A stretch of 64,000 nucleotides of DNA from positions 9,126,737-9,190,736 of the forward strand of contig JASKMD010000003.1 of assembly GCA_030144725.1 (NCBI GenBank), read 5' to 3'. The first letter of the stretch is position 1; each line of letters begins with the position of its first letter. This document shows, one piece after another, positions 23,309 through 33,681 of the stretch. The position numbers were made by a program, and so were the translations under genes. The notes under the pieces were generated by a model. The model was not told the origin of the DNA, made no database searches, and saw only the letters and a program-made list of their open reading frames with translations. The stretch is from Haematococcus lacustris (taxonomy: Eukaryota; Chlorophyta; Chlorophyceae; Chlamydomonadales; Haematococcaceae).

Positions 23309-23860
23309 ATGGCAAGGAAGAAGAGACGAACCGGTGTGGGTGTGCCTAGAGCAGTGCCGGAGGATCCTGAGTTCGACATGTTTGACCGCGGCGAGGCAGG
23401 ACAACCTGAACTCAACGACGCACAGCGCAGAAGGAAGGCTTCAGGAGAGGCCCGCGCTGCCCGCGTTAGGGATAATACATTTCATGGGCGGAAATGTAAA
23501 CTTGCTCAGCATTTGCCACAAGAGCTTTGGGGTGCCTTCCTGGCCGACGCTGTGCAGCCACGAGTGAAGTCCTGCAGCGAGGGGGCGGTGATTGGCAGCC
23601 TGCTGCTGGGTTTTCTCGTTCGGGGCCTGTTTACCCTGCGCGCAGCCGTCCAGCTCGACGCGCAAAGCCAGCCACAGACATACACAGACACAGACATCCC
23701 AGTTTCCGAGGCGGACATCCCGGACCTGAGCTGCGATAATTTGTTCCGACAGCTGTGCCGCGGCCTGCCCGGAGACGGCGAGAACACTCGGCCTAGCGCA
23801 GCGGTCGCTGCCGTGCTGTCCCCCACCAGCCTGTCCTGGGTTGAGCCTGTCCTGGGTTGA
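23309..23860 (+). CDS. Hypothetical basic-start protein, 183 aa
   Basis: Intronless frame starting MARKKRRTGVGVPRAVPE, with a basic patch (QRRRKASGEARAARVR), a hydrophobic stretch (AVIGSLLLGFLVRGLF) and an acidic Thr/Asp-rich segment. I recognise no domain. A dispersed repeat begins directly after it (23889), shared with 9606-9715, so it may be the N-terminal remnant of a transposon protein. The ATG at 23309 is chosen over one at 23249 because it begins the basic, coding-like part. Confidence 0.35.
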   Translation: MARKKRRTGVGVPRAVPEDPEFDMFDRGEAGQPELNDAQRRRKASGEARAARVRDNTFHGRKCKLAQHLPQELWGAFLADAVQPRVKSCSEGAVIGSLLLGFLVRGLFTLRAAVQLDAQSQPQTYTDTDIPVSEADIPDLSCDNLFRQLCRGLPGDGENTRPSAAVAAVLSPTSLSWVEPVLG

Positions 23861-23888
23861 GCCTGTCCTGGGTTGAGGCTCAGGAGTC

Positions 23889-23990
23889 CCCAACATGGGG
23901 TTGGTAATCTTCATGCAAGTACTCGCTACAGAGTGCACCGATTTCGATAGCGTTTGTTGCATTGGCACCTGCGAGTTACTCCGCATCTAC
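23889..23990 (+). repeat. Dispersed repeat, copy 2
   Basis: CCAACATGGGGTTGGTAATC with the downstream block GATAGCGTTTGTTGCATTGG matches copy 1 at 9606-9715. Confidence 0.65.
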
Positions 23991-24454
23991 TGGCAAGCGG
24001 CGCGTTAATCCTTGCATCAGAGTCCATGCCGGCGCAAGCGAGCGCGGACACACCTCAGCTGCTCACTATCGATTGTTCTAGTGGTGAGTAGCGGCACCAA
24101 TGAGCGAACTGCGCTTGGCATCGAGCCTGAAGTACAATCTATGTTTAGCCCGCCAGGCTCACTCCGCAAGCCTTTCATTGGTGCAGGCGGCGTCGGAAGA
24201 CCGTCGAGGGGCAAGTTACTGATCGACATTGCAAGAAACGCGGAGAATGTGCGTCTCTCTCTCGCCAGTCACACAGGAAAAGGGACCCCCATCCACAAAG
24301 TAGTATGTTGTGAGCTGACCACTGCGACTTTTCAGACTTTCGATCTGTAACTCTGTTCCTTACTCAACGTCACAGCTGCTGGAGAAGAAAGCACGTCATT
24401 TCATTGAGTAGGCTTGTGGGAACATACTTTGGCGTGACCTAACTTTGCCTTGTA

Positions 24455-24840
24455 GTGCTGACTAGCCCAACCGGACCACCCCCTGGCAGCCTCACCCCCT
24501 CCCAGCCCCAGCCCCACCCCCTCCCACCCCCTCCCAGCCCCAGCCCCGCCCTCCCAACCCCTCCCACCCCCAGCCCCGCCCTCCCACCCCTTTCTATTGA
24601 GGTCCTGCGGCGGTGGGCTGACAGCAACTGCAGCCGACTTGACACCCATGGCAGACCTGTTGCCTTGGTGCCGCTCATGGGCTGCCCACCCCTCCTGCTG
24701 CCGCCCCCTGGCAGCAGCTGGTGTTGGTGCCGCCCCTGGGCTGCCCACCCCTCCTGCTGCCCCCCCTGGCAGCAGCTGGAAGCTGGTGCTGGTGCCGCCC
24801 CTGGCATGCTCACCCCTCCATCTAAGCAGCAGGGGGCCAC
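24455..24840. repeat. C-rich low-complexity and 60-base repeat region
   Basis: CCCAGCCCCAGCCCC-type tract (24480-24595) followed by two to three copies of an approximately 60-base unit containing GGGCTGCCCACCCCTCCTGC (24675-24800). Open frames on both strands here follow from base composition. From 24910 to 26870 I see no supportable gene, only the dispersed repeat at 25328-25377. Confidence 0.7.
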
Positions 24841-25327
24841 AGCGGAGCTGAACACAAGCTCGACACGCAAGCGGAACATGGAGGGATCGGACCCAACATG
24901 TCGAGCAAGGTAACGTAGCAATGGCATACACACCTTGTGAGGCATTGCAGAGTGGCCAGGCCAACAGTACTGCTCACGACGGGGGTCAAGCATCGCAACA
25001 ACCTTGCATATTTCCGAGCATGGGTGGAGGGGCGCTGTTACATCGGTTTGGCATGCCATGTGAACCGTTTTGACTGCGGCGACTGTCCCTCACTATGTGC
25101 AGGTGCTCCTGGGCCACGTCGGTCGCGGCGGTCTCTCGCGGCGAGGCCCGCATGAGCAAAAAGAGCATGAATTTGAATGTGAAGATTTGAGCCGTCATAG
25201 CACCCAGCACACTGCACAGTATTTAATGATACAGGTTGCACCGCATAGCTAACGGAGTCTTCTATCCAGTGATGTGCGAAACTCAAATAGAAACCACGTG
25301 GCTGAGACGCGGCGTCGTTTTGATTAC

Positions 25328-25377
25328 CAGGGGTCGGTTTCCTGTCATTTTCTGTTAGTTGGGGACACCTGAAGTTG
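25328..25377 (+). repeat. Dispersed repeat, TACCAGGGGTCGGTTT family, copy 2
   Basis: TACCAGGGGTCGGTTTCCTG and the following T-rich/TTGGGGACACCTGA-like tail match 10783-10832. Confidence 0.6.
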
Positions 25378-26883
25378 AGGGCCAGTGCCAGTGGGGAGGG
25401 GCGGGTGACATGCACCCCTCAGTGAAGTGCACCCATCCGGCCCCATCGATCGAGGCTGGCCCGGGCAGCGCACCGCAGCTTGTCTACCCCTGGTCACCCC
25501 CGCCATTGGCCCCGCAAATGTGAGACGGTCTGGGGCGCGAATCTCCGTGAAGCTCGCGACAAAGTTTTGACGCAGACGGGTGTAACAGGTGTATGCGGCA
25601 CCCAGCAGCCGCAAAACACTAGCTCAGATCGGCGCCCGCCCAAACCTGACCTGTGCTTTCCGCTTCTAAAAGACTCACGCACATCATACGGCGAGGCTGC
25701 CAATCTTTTTACGCACGCCGTAAGCCAACGGCACAAGTGCAGTACGCTTGCTTGCATGCCAGTGCATGGAGCATATAATTTGCGAATATGCGCACAAGTC
25801 AGCCAGCTGGCACCCCTTACCTCATTTACTTATTTGCATGACTCTAAGCAAATATAAGCTGCATCATGACAGCGCTACATCATCACTTGGCAATATGTTG
25901 TCGGGATGGCTCGGGTTGGCTCTGGCTTTCAGTGTTACATGTGCCGTGGTGCCTCAACCTTCTCCCTCAACTTTAGCAGGCACATGTCACGCAAAATAGT
26001 TACAGCAATACATGTCTCGATGCTCAAATGCCTTGCAACACCACTACAAAAGACATGTATCGCTGATGCCAAGCACATGCATTGATGTAAGAAGGTGGCA
26101 ACACCACACAACACCACAACACCTCAACAACACATCACCACCACCACAACACATGGACTCATGCCTCACACACCACCTATGCTATGTGCACAACAAGCAA
26201 GGACTGGCTGCACCACCTTGCTATAGCTAACACTCACTATGGGACTGCTAAGCACCTTGCCTTGCTGCCTATGCCCCATGGCACCAAATCAGGATGGGCT
26301 GGGCTGGGCTGGGCACTGGTATCTTTTGGATGGCATCCTGCAACAAAATACACATAACCATGTCAGGCCCACATAGGAGACACTACCTATCTAAAACAAT
26401 GCATGAAAATCAGGTTGGGGACTGCTGTGTGCTACCCTCAGCTATTCATGCCTGTCGTGCGTTGCGGAAGTGTGCGAGTGAACATCAAACTGACCTAGAC
26501 AAGGTGAGGTATAATACAACCTTACTCACCTCTTGCTCACTGTTTTCAATGGCTGATTGCCTTGCTGCACTGCTGCTTGGAAGACCCTTGGGCTGGTGTG
26601 GGTTTGGTGTTGATCCTCAGAACAGCCAAGCACCTGTGCAGGTCAGCAGATTTGGTTGCATGTGTTAGCATCGTATGCAATACGCACTAAGAAACAGCAC
26701 CCCGTGCTTACCTGGGATGTAATCGCGAGTTGCAAGTCCGACGGCAGCATAGGCTGCTCGGCACGGAAATGCCTCCGGCCACCAATTCATCTCTCCTGTT
26801 GCGATACGCATATAAACAGATGGAGAATGACATTGCGAAGCTAATCAAGTCGTTGAGACAATGCAGTACAATCGACAAAAGAG

Positions 26884-27672
26884 TAGGGAGCGCAATCTAG
26901 CCTAGATCTAGCCTAGATCTAGGCTAGTCAAATCTAGGCTAGATCTAGGCTAGATTGACTAGCCTAGACGGGTTTTTTCAAATGGAATGATTTTCACTCC
27001 GCCCGCAGGTAGGCTAGAGACGTCTATCTGCCCGCCTGCAAGGCACTATGTAACTATGTGTTGCGAGGTCAGAATGCGAGGACCTTCGCCAAAACTCAGT
27101 TACGATGTTAGCAGGCATGCGCTGGTCTGGGTTCCAGCACGCAGTTATGCGCTCGAAGAGCATGTCACTGGACGTGCCACCAGCTATAGCGTGCTGGTCA
27201 GAGCGGGGCAGCTTGTTGCACTGGTGCTTCCTTGAGTCACTCAAGCTGCCACAAGAGAGGACCATTTTGCAGTCATTACAGACCGCCTTGATTTTGCCCC
27301 CAACAACCTCGATGCTGTATTTCTGCGCATACACGCTGCTGGCGTGCGCCTGGCTGATTTCCTCCAACGTCAGAAGTTTCTTGTTGTATCGCGCGGTGAG
27401 CTCGGGAGGCTGAGGCGGGAGAGGGCCCCCAGGCTCCATTCAGGCGCTGCTGGGCATGTCCGGGCATGTCCGGGAAACCAACTTTAACCGCCAACCCAGC
27501 AAGGCCAGCAAATCGATCTGAGCTGCGCCATAACGTCCATACAGGTGCCTGAAGCAGGTGCGCTAGTCAAATGCACATTTCATGCCCATCTAGACTGACT
27601 AGTCTAGTCGAGTCGAGACGTCATCTCGACGAGTCGAGACGAGATGACTAGGCTAGACGAGTTGCGCTCCTT
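26884..27672 (-). mobile_element. hAT-like DNA transposon remnant with TIRs and TSD
   Basis: The left terminus TAGGGAGCGCAA (26884-26895) is an imperfect inverse of the right terminus TTGCGCTCCTT (27662-27672). Both ends are flanked by the same 9-mer ACAAAAGAG (26875-26883, 27673-27681); an 8-bp duplication plus a chance base is also possible. Subterminal palindromic repeats of TCTAGGCTAGA or TCTCGACGAGTCGAGA lie inside both ends. A minus-strand frame inside has a BED-like zinc-finger pattern. At 789 bases it is an internally deleted copy. Confidence 0.7.
27014..27439 (-). CDS. Truncated transposon protein with BED-like zinc finger
   Basis: 141 codons starting MEPGGPLPPQPPELTARYNK. The segment GGKIKAVCNDCKMVLSCGS / LSDSRKHQC shows Cys-x2-Cys followed by His-x-Cys. 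This spacing fits a BED zinc finger, the N-terminal DNA-binding domain of many hAT transposases. The catalytic core is absent and the frame ends shortly after the finger. It lies between the TIRs of the element. Confidence 0.5.
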   Translation of the reverse strand: MEPGGPLPPQPPELTARYNKKLLTLEEISQAHASSVYAQKYSIEVVGGKIKAVCNDCKMVLSCGSLSDSRKHQCNKLPRSDQHAIAGGTSSDMLFERITACWNPDQRMPANIVTEFWRRSSHSDLATHSYIVPCRRADRRL

Positions 27673-28261
27673 ACAAAAGAGGGCCTAACCTGCTAGCGAC
27701 ACCGTTGTGAGATGTAGAGCCCAACGGTGGAAGAATTACATGCAGCGGATCAAAGACGGTGCCAAAAAGTGAATTGCGGGCCAATGGCGGGGGTGACCCC
27801 CTGGCATTAGCAATCCCCAGTTAGCCTTAGTTAATCATCGTCCCCACAAGAATCCTTGGGCCTGGGGTAATTGAGGGCAGCTGGCTCGCAGCTCCTTCTC
27901 CAAGTCCTGGTGCACCCCACTGAAGAATGTATGGCTTGTCGCCGCGTTTTAAATACCGAAGCCCTCACAAAGGGCATGTATGTGGGTTAGAGCTACTAGG
28001 GGAGCTCTAGCTACAGGCACACACACCAGAATAGCTGAGCTGAAGTGGGCATTGGGCACACTAGCCGTAGCCTTTACAATGACGAGATCGCAGCCTGTAT
28101 TTGATTACAACATTTCGGAGTGGCATGAGGGCTGCAGGGTTCAGAAGCTGCCGCCGCGCTCTCAACCGACATTATGTATGCAATATGCGCAACCTGAGTT
28201 TAGTGCGAGCCTGCGCCGTCATTAAGAAATAGGCAACGAGGACACTAGGGTACAGCCAGCC

Positions 28262-31200
28262 ATGGAACAGCGACCGACAAGCCAGTAAGTCGTAAGGGAA
28301 CGTGCGGAAGTGGCTGTTTGTAGCATACCTCTGCTCCTCTCCTGCCTATCCTCGATGCAGAGTACTATGCCGCTACCACATGAACGGCGCCTGCAAAAAA
28401 GGCTCAAACTGTCTTTTCTCCCACAATATGGCCGACCTTCCGAACATCACTTGCCAGTACTGGCTGCAAGGCGTGTGCGCCTATGGGGAGCGGTGTCGTT
28501 ACCTCCACAAGCGCCCGGCTGCAGGCCAACCCCCCTGCTCCCCAAGCCCCTCCCTCACACCACTCACAGGCACGCTTGGGCGCTTGACCCTGGGAGGTCA
28601 GAGCCCAGGGGCTAGTCGCACCACATCTGCACACCAGGGCGTCAACCCTGCAACAAGAGGGAGTGCAGCTGGCAGCAGCAGCGTGGCTTGCTCAGCTGCA
28701 CAGCCAGCTGCGTCGTGCTGGCAAGCAGTCCCCTCAGCTGCCCTGCAGCACAGTGGAGGGAGCGCAGGGCAGCAGGGTGCATGGGGTGCGGGAGGAGGGG
28801 CGGCTGCATGGCAAACACAGCATCAAGTTCAGAGTAGGCCGGAAGCAGGAGGATGCGAGGTACCGGTACAGGAGCCTGTGCTGGGGCAGGGGCAGGGGGA
28901 GGTGGCGAGGGATGCAGAGCATGAGGGGGAGGGGGAGGGGGAGCATGAGGGGGCTTGGCAAGAGGGGGAGCAAGGGGAGTGGGAGGGTGGTGAGGGAGAG
29001 GAATGGGCGGGGTACGAGGAAGGGTGGGAGGAAGGCGAGTATGAGGAGTATGCAGCCAGCAATGCAGCCTGGCAAGTGGAGTGCGAAGCCGCACAGTGGC
29101 AGCAGCCAGGTGGCTCGGCTGGATGGCCTGAAGGTGCTGAGAGCACTGAGGGGCTGGGGCAGCTGCAGGAGGAGGGGGATGAGGGGGACCACCCCTTGAA
29201 GTTCACTGAGCTATGCTCCCATTGGGCAGCGTATGGCAACTGCCTGCATGGCCTCCATTGTCGCATGGTGCATGGAGAGGAGTGTGAGGTGAGTGACCCA
29301 TACTGTGAGTCATCCTTCTCCTACAACCTAGTCTTTGCAGCTCGAATGGGTGCTCTAGACAGCCCAGGCTCACACTTGCCACCTAGGTAGTCACACTTCA
29401 GTAACACAGTGAGCCACAGCTGGACAGGCCTGTGCCCCAGAGCAGAAGTTGTTCAGCCTTTGGGTGGTCACACCCCACGGCCAGCCATGCCAGGCAGGTG
29501 CTGAATGCCGGGCAGGTGCAACAGCTTCCTTGCAGCCCCCAGTGCTTAACCCAAGACCAGGCCCTCTGCCCGACCTGGAGCTTGGCACTCTGCCTGGCTG
29601 TGTGCAGACCTGCCACAAGCGCCTGATCCACCCCTTCAACCCAGACCTGGCCTCTGAGCATGCCATCGAGTGCATTGCCCGGCACGAGAAGCTGGAGGCC
29701 CACCTGCGCTCCGCTGCAGTGGAGTGTGGCATCTGCTATGAACGGGTGGGTGGGTGGGCCTAGGGCCTTGAGGCTGTGAAGCTGCAGCAGGGAAGCAGCT
29801 GGAAAGTAGCAGCAGGGCATTTCATGGGTGGAGGGTGACCGGGCTAGGGCATGCTGCCCCATGAGGCAGCATGAACCATTCACATGCACCTCTTGACGCC
29901 ATTCAAAGGGTCATCCTGCCTTACAGCCCCAGGCCGCAGGCATGCAGCTGGGAGTCCGCCCGTGCTCAGTGTGTTCACTGTCGCAGCTGGCCAGTGGGGC
30001 ACTGCCATGGCTGGTGGTGGTGCGTGTTCTGGTGGTGTGGTGTGAGCAGGTGTGTTGGGGTGTGGTGCTGTGCAGGTACTGTCCGCCCCTAACCCTTCTG
30101 ATCGGCGTTTTGGACTGATGTCGTGTGACCATGCCTTCTGCCTGACTTGCATCCGCACCTGGCGTGCCAGCAATGCTGCTGATACTGAAGCGGTGGGACC
30201 CAGAGGATGGTGGGCAGGGCAGGACGGTGGTGGGTCAACCCTGTTGTTGCAGTCAGCCTGGTAATGCTGCTTAACCTAGCCCAATAGCAGCGTTGGCATG
30301 AAAACTCGCGAAACAAAGCCGTGGAGAAGGGTCAGGCAGGGCCTAGCCAGTCAGTGTGGTGCAGGAGGGGTGGAGGGGAGCGTGGGGCGCCGCTGACCTG
30401 GGTATGCAGGAGGGGCTGTGATGGCAGCCCTGGGTAGCAGCACCTCTGTCCTGACCTGGTTTCCTACAGCTCACTGGAGTGATCAGAGAGTCAAAGAGGG
30501 TGCACTAGTGGAGGGGCTGCTGCTCTAAACTTGGTTCACTCTGCTGCTGCTCGTTGAAGAGAACACGACAGAAGGGGTGGTTGGAATGGGAACTCTCTGG
30601 GCTCTCGCGCACAGTCACACTCACTCGGTGTACCTCACACCTCAAGCTCGTCCTGAGGAGCCATGGGCAGAGTTTTGCTTTAATTGTTGATGCTTGCATG
30701 CCTCCACATGGGTCCATGCGGGCTGTAAGCTAGACGTAGCCCTCACAGGCTGCGCTTGCATGCCTCCATGTGTGATGCACTTGCATGCCTCCATGTGTGC
30801 TGCGCAGGCCATCCGCACCTGCCCTATCTGCCGAGTGTGAGTGCCAGCACCAAGACACAAGACCTCTCTCCAGCACTGCCTGGGATACACAACCCTGACC
30901 TGACCTGTCCTCAGCCCTGACCTGACCCACACACGCCTTTGCCAACACTGCACACTGCTTTCATCAATTGCTGCACACTGCACCGCAAGGCCTTGAGCAT
31001 GTGTTGTCGTGCTGCCCATTCGGCCTGCTCACCTGCCAGTCCAGACACCGGCAGCACACCACTCCCCGTCCACCTCCCCGCCCTCCTGCCTGTGTCCTGC
31101 AGCACCACCCACTTCGTCACGCCCTCCGCCACCTGGCCCGAGTCCCCGGCAGCCAAGGAAGCCATCGTGTCGGCCTACCGGGCAAAGCTGGCCGCCATTG

Positions 31201-32290
31201 ACTGCGTGCACTTCCGCAGGGGGGAGGGCACCTGCCCCTTTGGCACCAGGTGAGCCACTGCACACCACCTCCTTCATGCACCCCGCATCTCACACCTCAC
31301 ACCTCACACTCACATCTCACACCCCACACCAGTGATGTGATGGCAGGCCGGTGATGGCTGGCAGGCTGACAGGGCGCATCAGTGCAGGCCTGAAACATGA
31401 GGCATGGTGTGCCCGCATCACTCATCACTCATCACTCACGGCTCATGCCACTGGCCATACTCATGCCCTCCTTGCATCATGTCCGCCTGAGCCTCATCCA
31501 GTGAACTCAGGGGACTTTTTTGTACCGCTGTTCTCTGTCCCTTGGCATGTACTGCTCCCTTCTACTGCTCCATCGCTGCCTTGCTGTGGCCCTGTGCTTG
31601 CGTTACAATGAACCCTGTCACCACTACCTGGGCCCTTTCCCTGGTTAGGCTTCACTGCCCAGCAGCTGGCCCCCTCCGCTTCCCTTAACCCTGTTCCCTG
31701 TCAACTTCTTCCACCTGCACACCCACCGTGTGTCACAGCTGCTTTTACCGCCACATGCGGAAGGACGGGCAGCTGGAGTCACGCGACCCCGGGCTGCGAA
31801 TCACCCGTGGCGAGGCAGGGGCGGTGCATGTGCTAGGCGCCGTGCGGCTGGCTGACTTCCTGGTGAGAGGCTGGCTGGGAGGGCGGCTGGGAGGGCGGCT
31901 GGGAGGGAGGGCTGGGAGGGAGGGCTGGGAGGGAGGGTAGGGAGGGAGGGTAGGGAGGGAGAGCTGGGAGGGAGGGCTGGGAGGGCGGCTGGGAGGGCGG
32001 GCTGGGAGGGCGGGTTGGGAGGGCAGCTGGGATGGCGGCTGGGAGGGCGGCGACTGGCAGGGTTGAGACCCTAGTTCCTAGTGGAGCATAGAGGTGCAGG
32101 GCTTCTGCGGCGACAAGGGAGGGCACAGGCCTTGAGCCAAGTCGGGGGCGTGAAAAGGAGGTGGAAGAGGGAGGTGGGCGTGTGTACCTCCCGGGGGGTC
32201 AGCCTGCCTACCAGCCAGGCTCTGGGAGGGGAGGGTGTGCTGCTATACTGCGCTGCGCAGGAGACCCTGGCCGCTCGCCGAGTTCTGTAG
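28262..32290 (+). CDS. Makorin-type RING/CCCH E3 ubiquitin ligase, eight exons
   Basis: Exons 28262-28284, 28361-29288, 29608-29745, 30076-30192, 30808-30836, 31103-31249, 31739-31862 and 32261-32290 join in phase to 511 residues. Domain order is that of makorins. Two N-terminal CCCH fingers come first (CRYHMNGACKKGSNCLFSH; CQYWLQGVCAYGERCRYLH). A long Gly/Glu-rich linker and a third finger (CSHWAAYGNCLHGLHCRMVH) follow. Then come the makorin Cys/His segment (CHKRLIHPFNPD, HAIECIARHEKLEAH) and a RING split over three exons (CGICYERV; MSCDHAFCLTCIRTW; IRTCPICR). The last finger is CVHFRRGEGTCPFG / CFYRH. Makorins are RNA-binding ubiquitin ligases that transfer ubiquitin from an E2 to substrates; the target here is unknown. 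The final ten-codon exon (ETLAARRVL stop) is supported by phase and an acceptor only. Confidence 0.92.
31863..32055. repeat. GGGAGGGCGGCT-type G-rich array in a makorin intron
   Basis: Imperfect 8-12-base G-rich units run through the last intron. Clusters of GGG runs make G-quadruplex formation plausible. Confidence 0.85.
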
Positions 32291-32999
32291 GGCTGGAATT
32301 GTGGTCAACAAGCGAAGTAGGCCAGTGGGCAATGAGTGGGAGCAAATACTCAGTTAAACGCAGAATGATCGCCTATGCTGAGGATGGTGTCTCCTGGTTG
32401 AAGGAAGTTCTGGTCGTGGGGAACAGGTTGTGGGAGGGTAGGGATGCATACAGCAGGATGAGCAAGCTCATGTTAGGAGCACCGCCACTGTGACCAAGAG
32501 GAAACATGCACAAACGCATATAGCCACGGATGGTTGGGATGCGACGCCAGCTTACATGCATTGCATAGCTGTAGTCCCGGATCGTTGCTCCTCCATCTTG
32601 GCAATGGGCAGCCTTGGGTTCAGGCTGAGCTATGTCGGATGCTGGCAGAGGCATGGCCAATGTTGGGTTTTTGGCTCCGCTTGTTATATTGTTGGATGAA
32701 TTCGTCCGTGACACTTGAGGTTATGTAAGACTATTCACGAATGCAGCAATCATGCTAATTGATACCTAGTAGTATACGAGCAAGTGCTGCCGTGTGCCAT
32801 ACATGGCTGCTGGCCCCATGCTACTTGCTGCATGCACCCATGCAACCTGTTAGATCCCATGTCCCAGCCCTATACCACAATGTGATTAGAATGAAGATGA
32901 TATCACGTGACCCCGGGCTGTGATGTAGCCTGACAGCAGACTTGATGCTGACCTACATGACACATCAGGTCCACACCCTCACCCCATCACACCCTATCA
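32291..32999. other. Intergenic, no feature seen
   Basis: 3-prime flank of the makorin gene with short frames only. Confidence 0.6.
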
Positions 33000-33395
33000 C
33001 CACCCCTTCCCTGTGGTGGGGCTGTAGCCTAGAGTGGCACGAGTGACATGCACTGATGTGAGCTGATGACAGCTTAAGAGGGGGCACACACTGCTGCGCC
33101 ACAGCAGGAGGCTGCTGCTGGGCCTTGGGTGGGCGATGTAGCCCAGGTCAGGGTACTCCTTGCCCTTGGCTGGCAGCTTCACCTGGTCTTGCCACCAGCA
33201 CAGCTCCAGCAGCCGCCACCTGCTCTCCTCAATGCACTGCATGTTCAGAGCTGCATTGCAGTCCCTGTCTACCCACTTGCCTGGCTGCGGTATTGGTTCG
33301 GCATTGGCAGCCTTGCCCTTGCCTTTGCCTTTGCCCTTGGTAGGTTGGGTTGGCTCAGCTGCCTGCGCAGCTGCCTGCTGAGCCTTGCTGCCCAC
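33000..33395 (-). pseudogene. Fanzor/TnpB-like C-terminal fragment, copy B
   Basis: This is the best preserved copy. The minus-strand frame reads a Gly/Lys-rich linker (EPTQPTKGKGKGKGKA), then PQPGKWVDRDCNAALNMQ, ESRWRLLELCWWQDQVKL and PAKGKEYPDLGY. The VDRDCNAALN block (Asp codons near 33261-33269) fits the RuvC-III catalytic block of TnpB and Fanzor nucleases. After GY a deletion removes the KRLRDRPPKAQQQ tail seen in copy A. The preceding RuvC and zinc-finger segments are missing. The downstream non-coding block (33001-33095) is shared with copies A and C. A possible separate short exon (CPSCRHPLHAV, plus strand near 33440) is too weak to call. Confidence 0.62.
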
Positions 33396-33681
33396 ATGTC
33401 CTCACAGGGCTCAGACCAGTTCAATGCTGAGCTGACCCGGCTCACCCTCAGGCAGCCCCATGCCCCATGCCCCTCTTGTCGCCACCCTCTCCATGCTGTC
33501 CCGCAGGGAGGCCTGCCTAGCTCAAGGGTGATGTAGGCGGAGATGTGGGCTATGCAGGCCTGCCCACTTCAGGCAGCAGGGGCTACGTCAGTGGAGATGT
33601 GGGAGTAGGGAGGTTTGCCTGGATATGGAGGGGTGGGCAAGAGGGGCACAGGGCAGCTGGGGCTACTGCCAGCTGTACGCC

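Noticed and set aside
20127..33395. Bacterial IS200/IS605 insertion
   Set aside because: The fragments have algal-style composition, lie in introns or flanks of algal genes and lack TnpA. A eukaryotic Fanzor-like origin is more economical.
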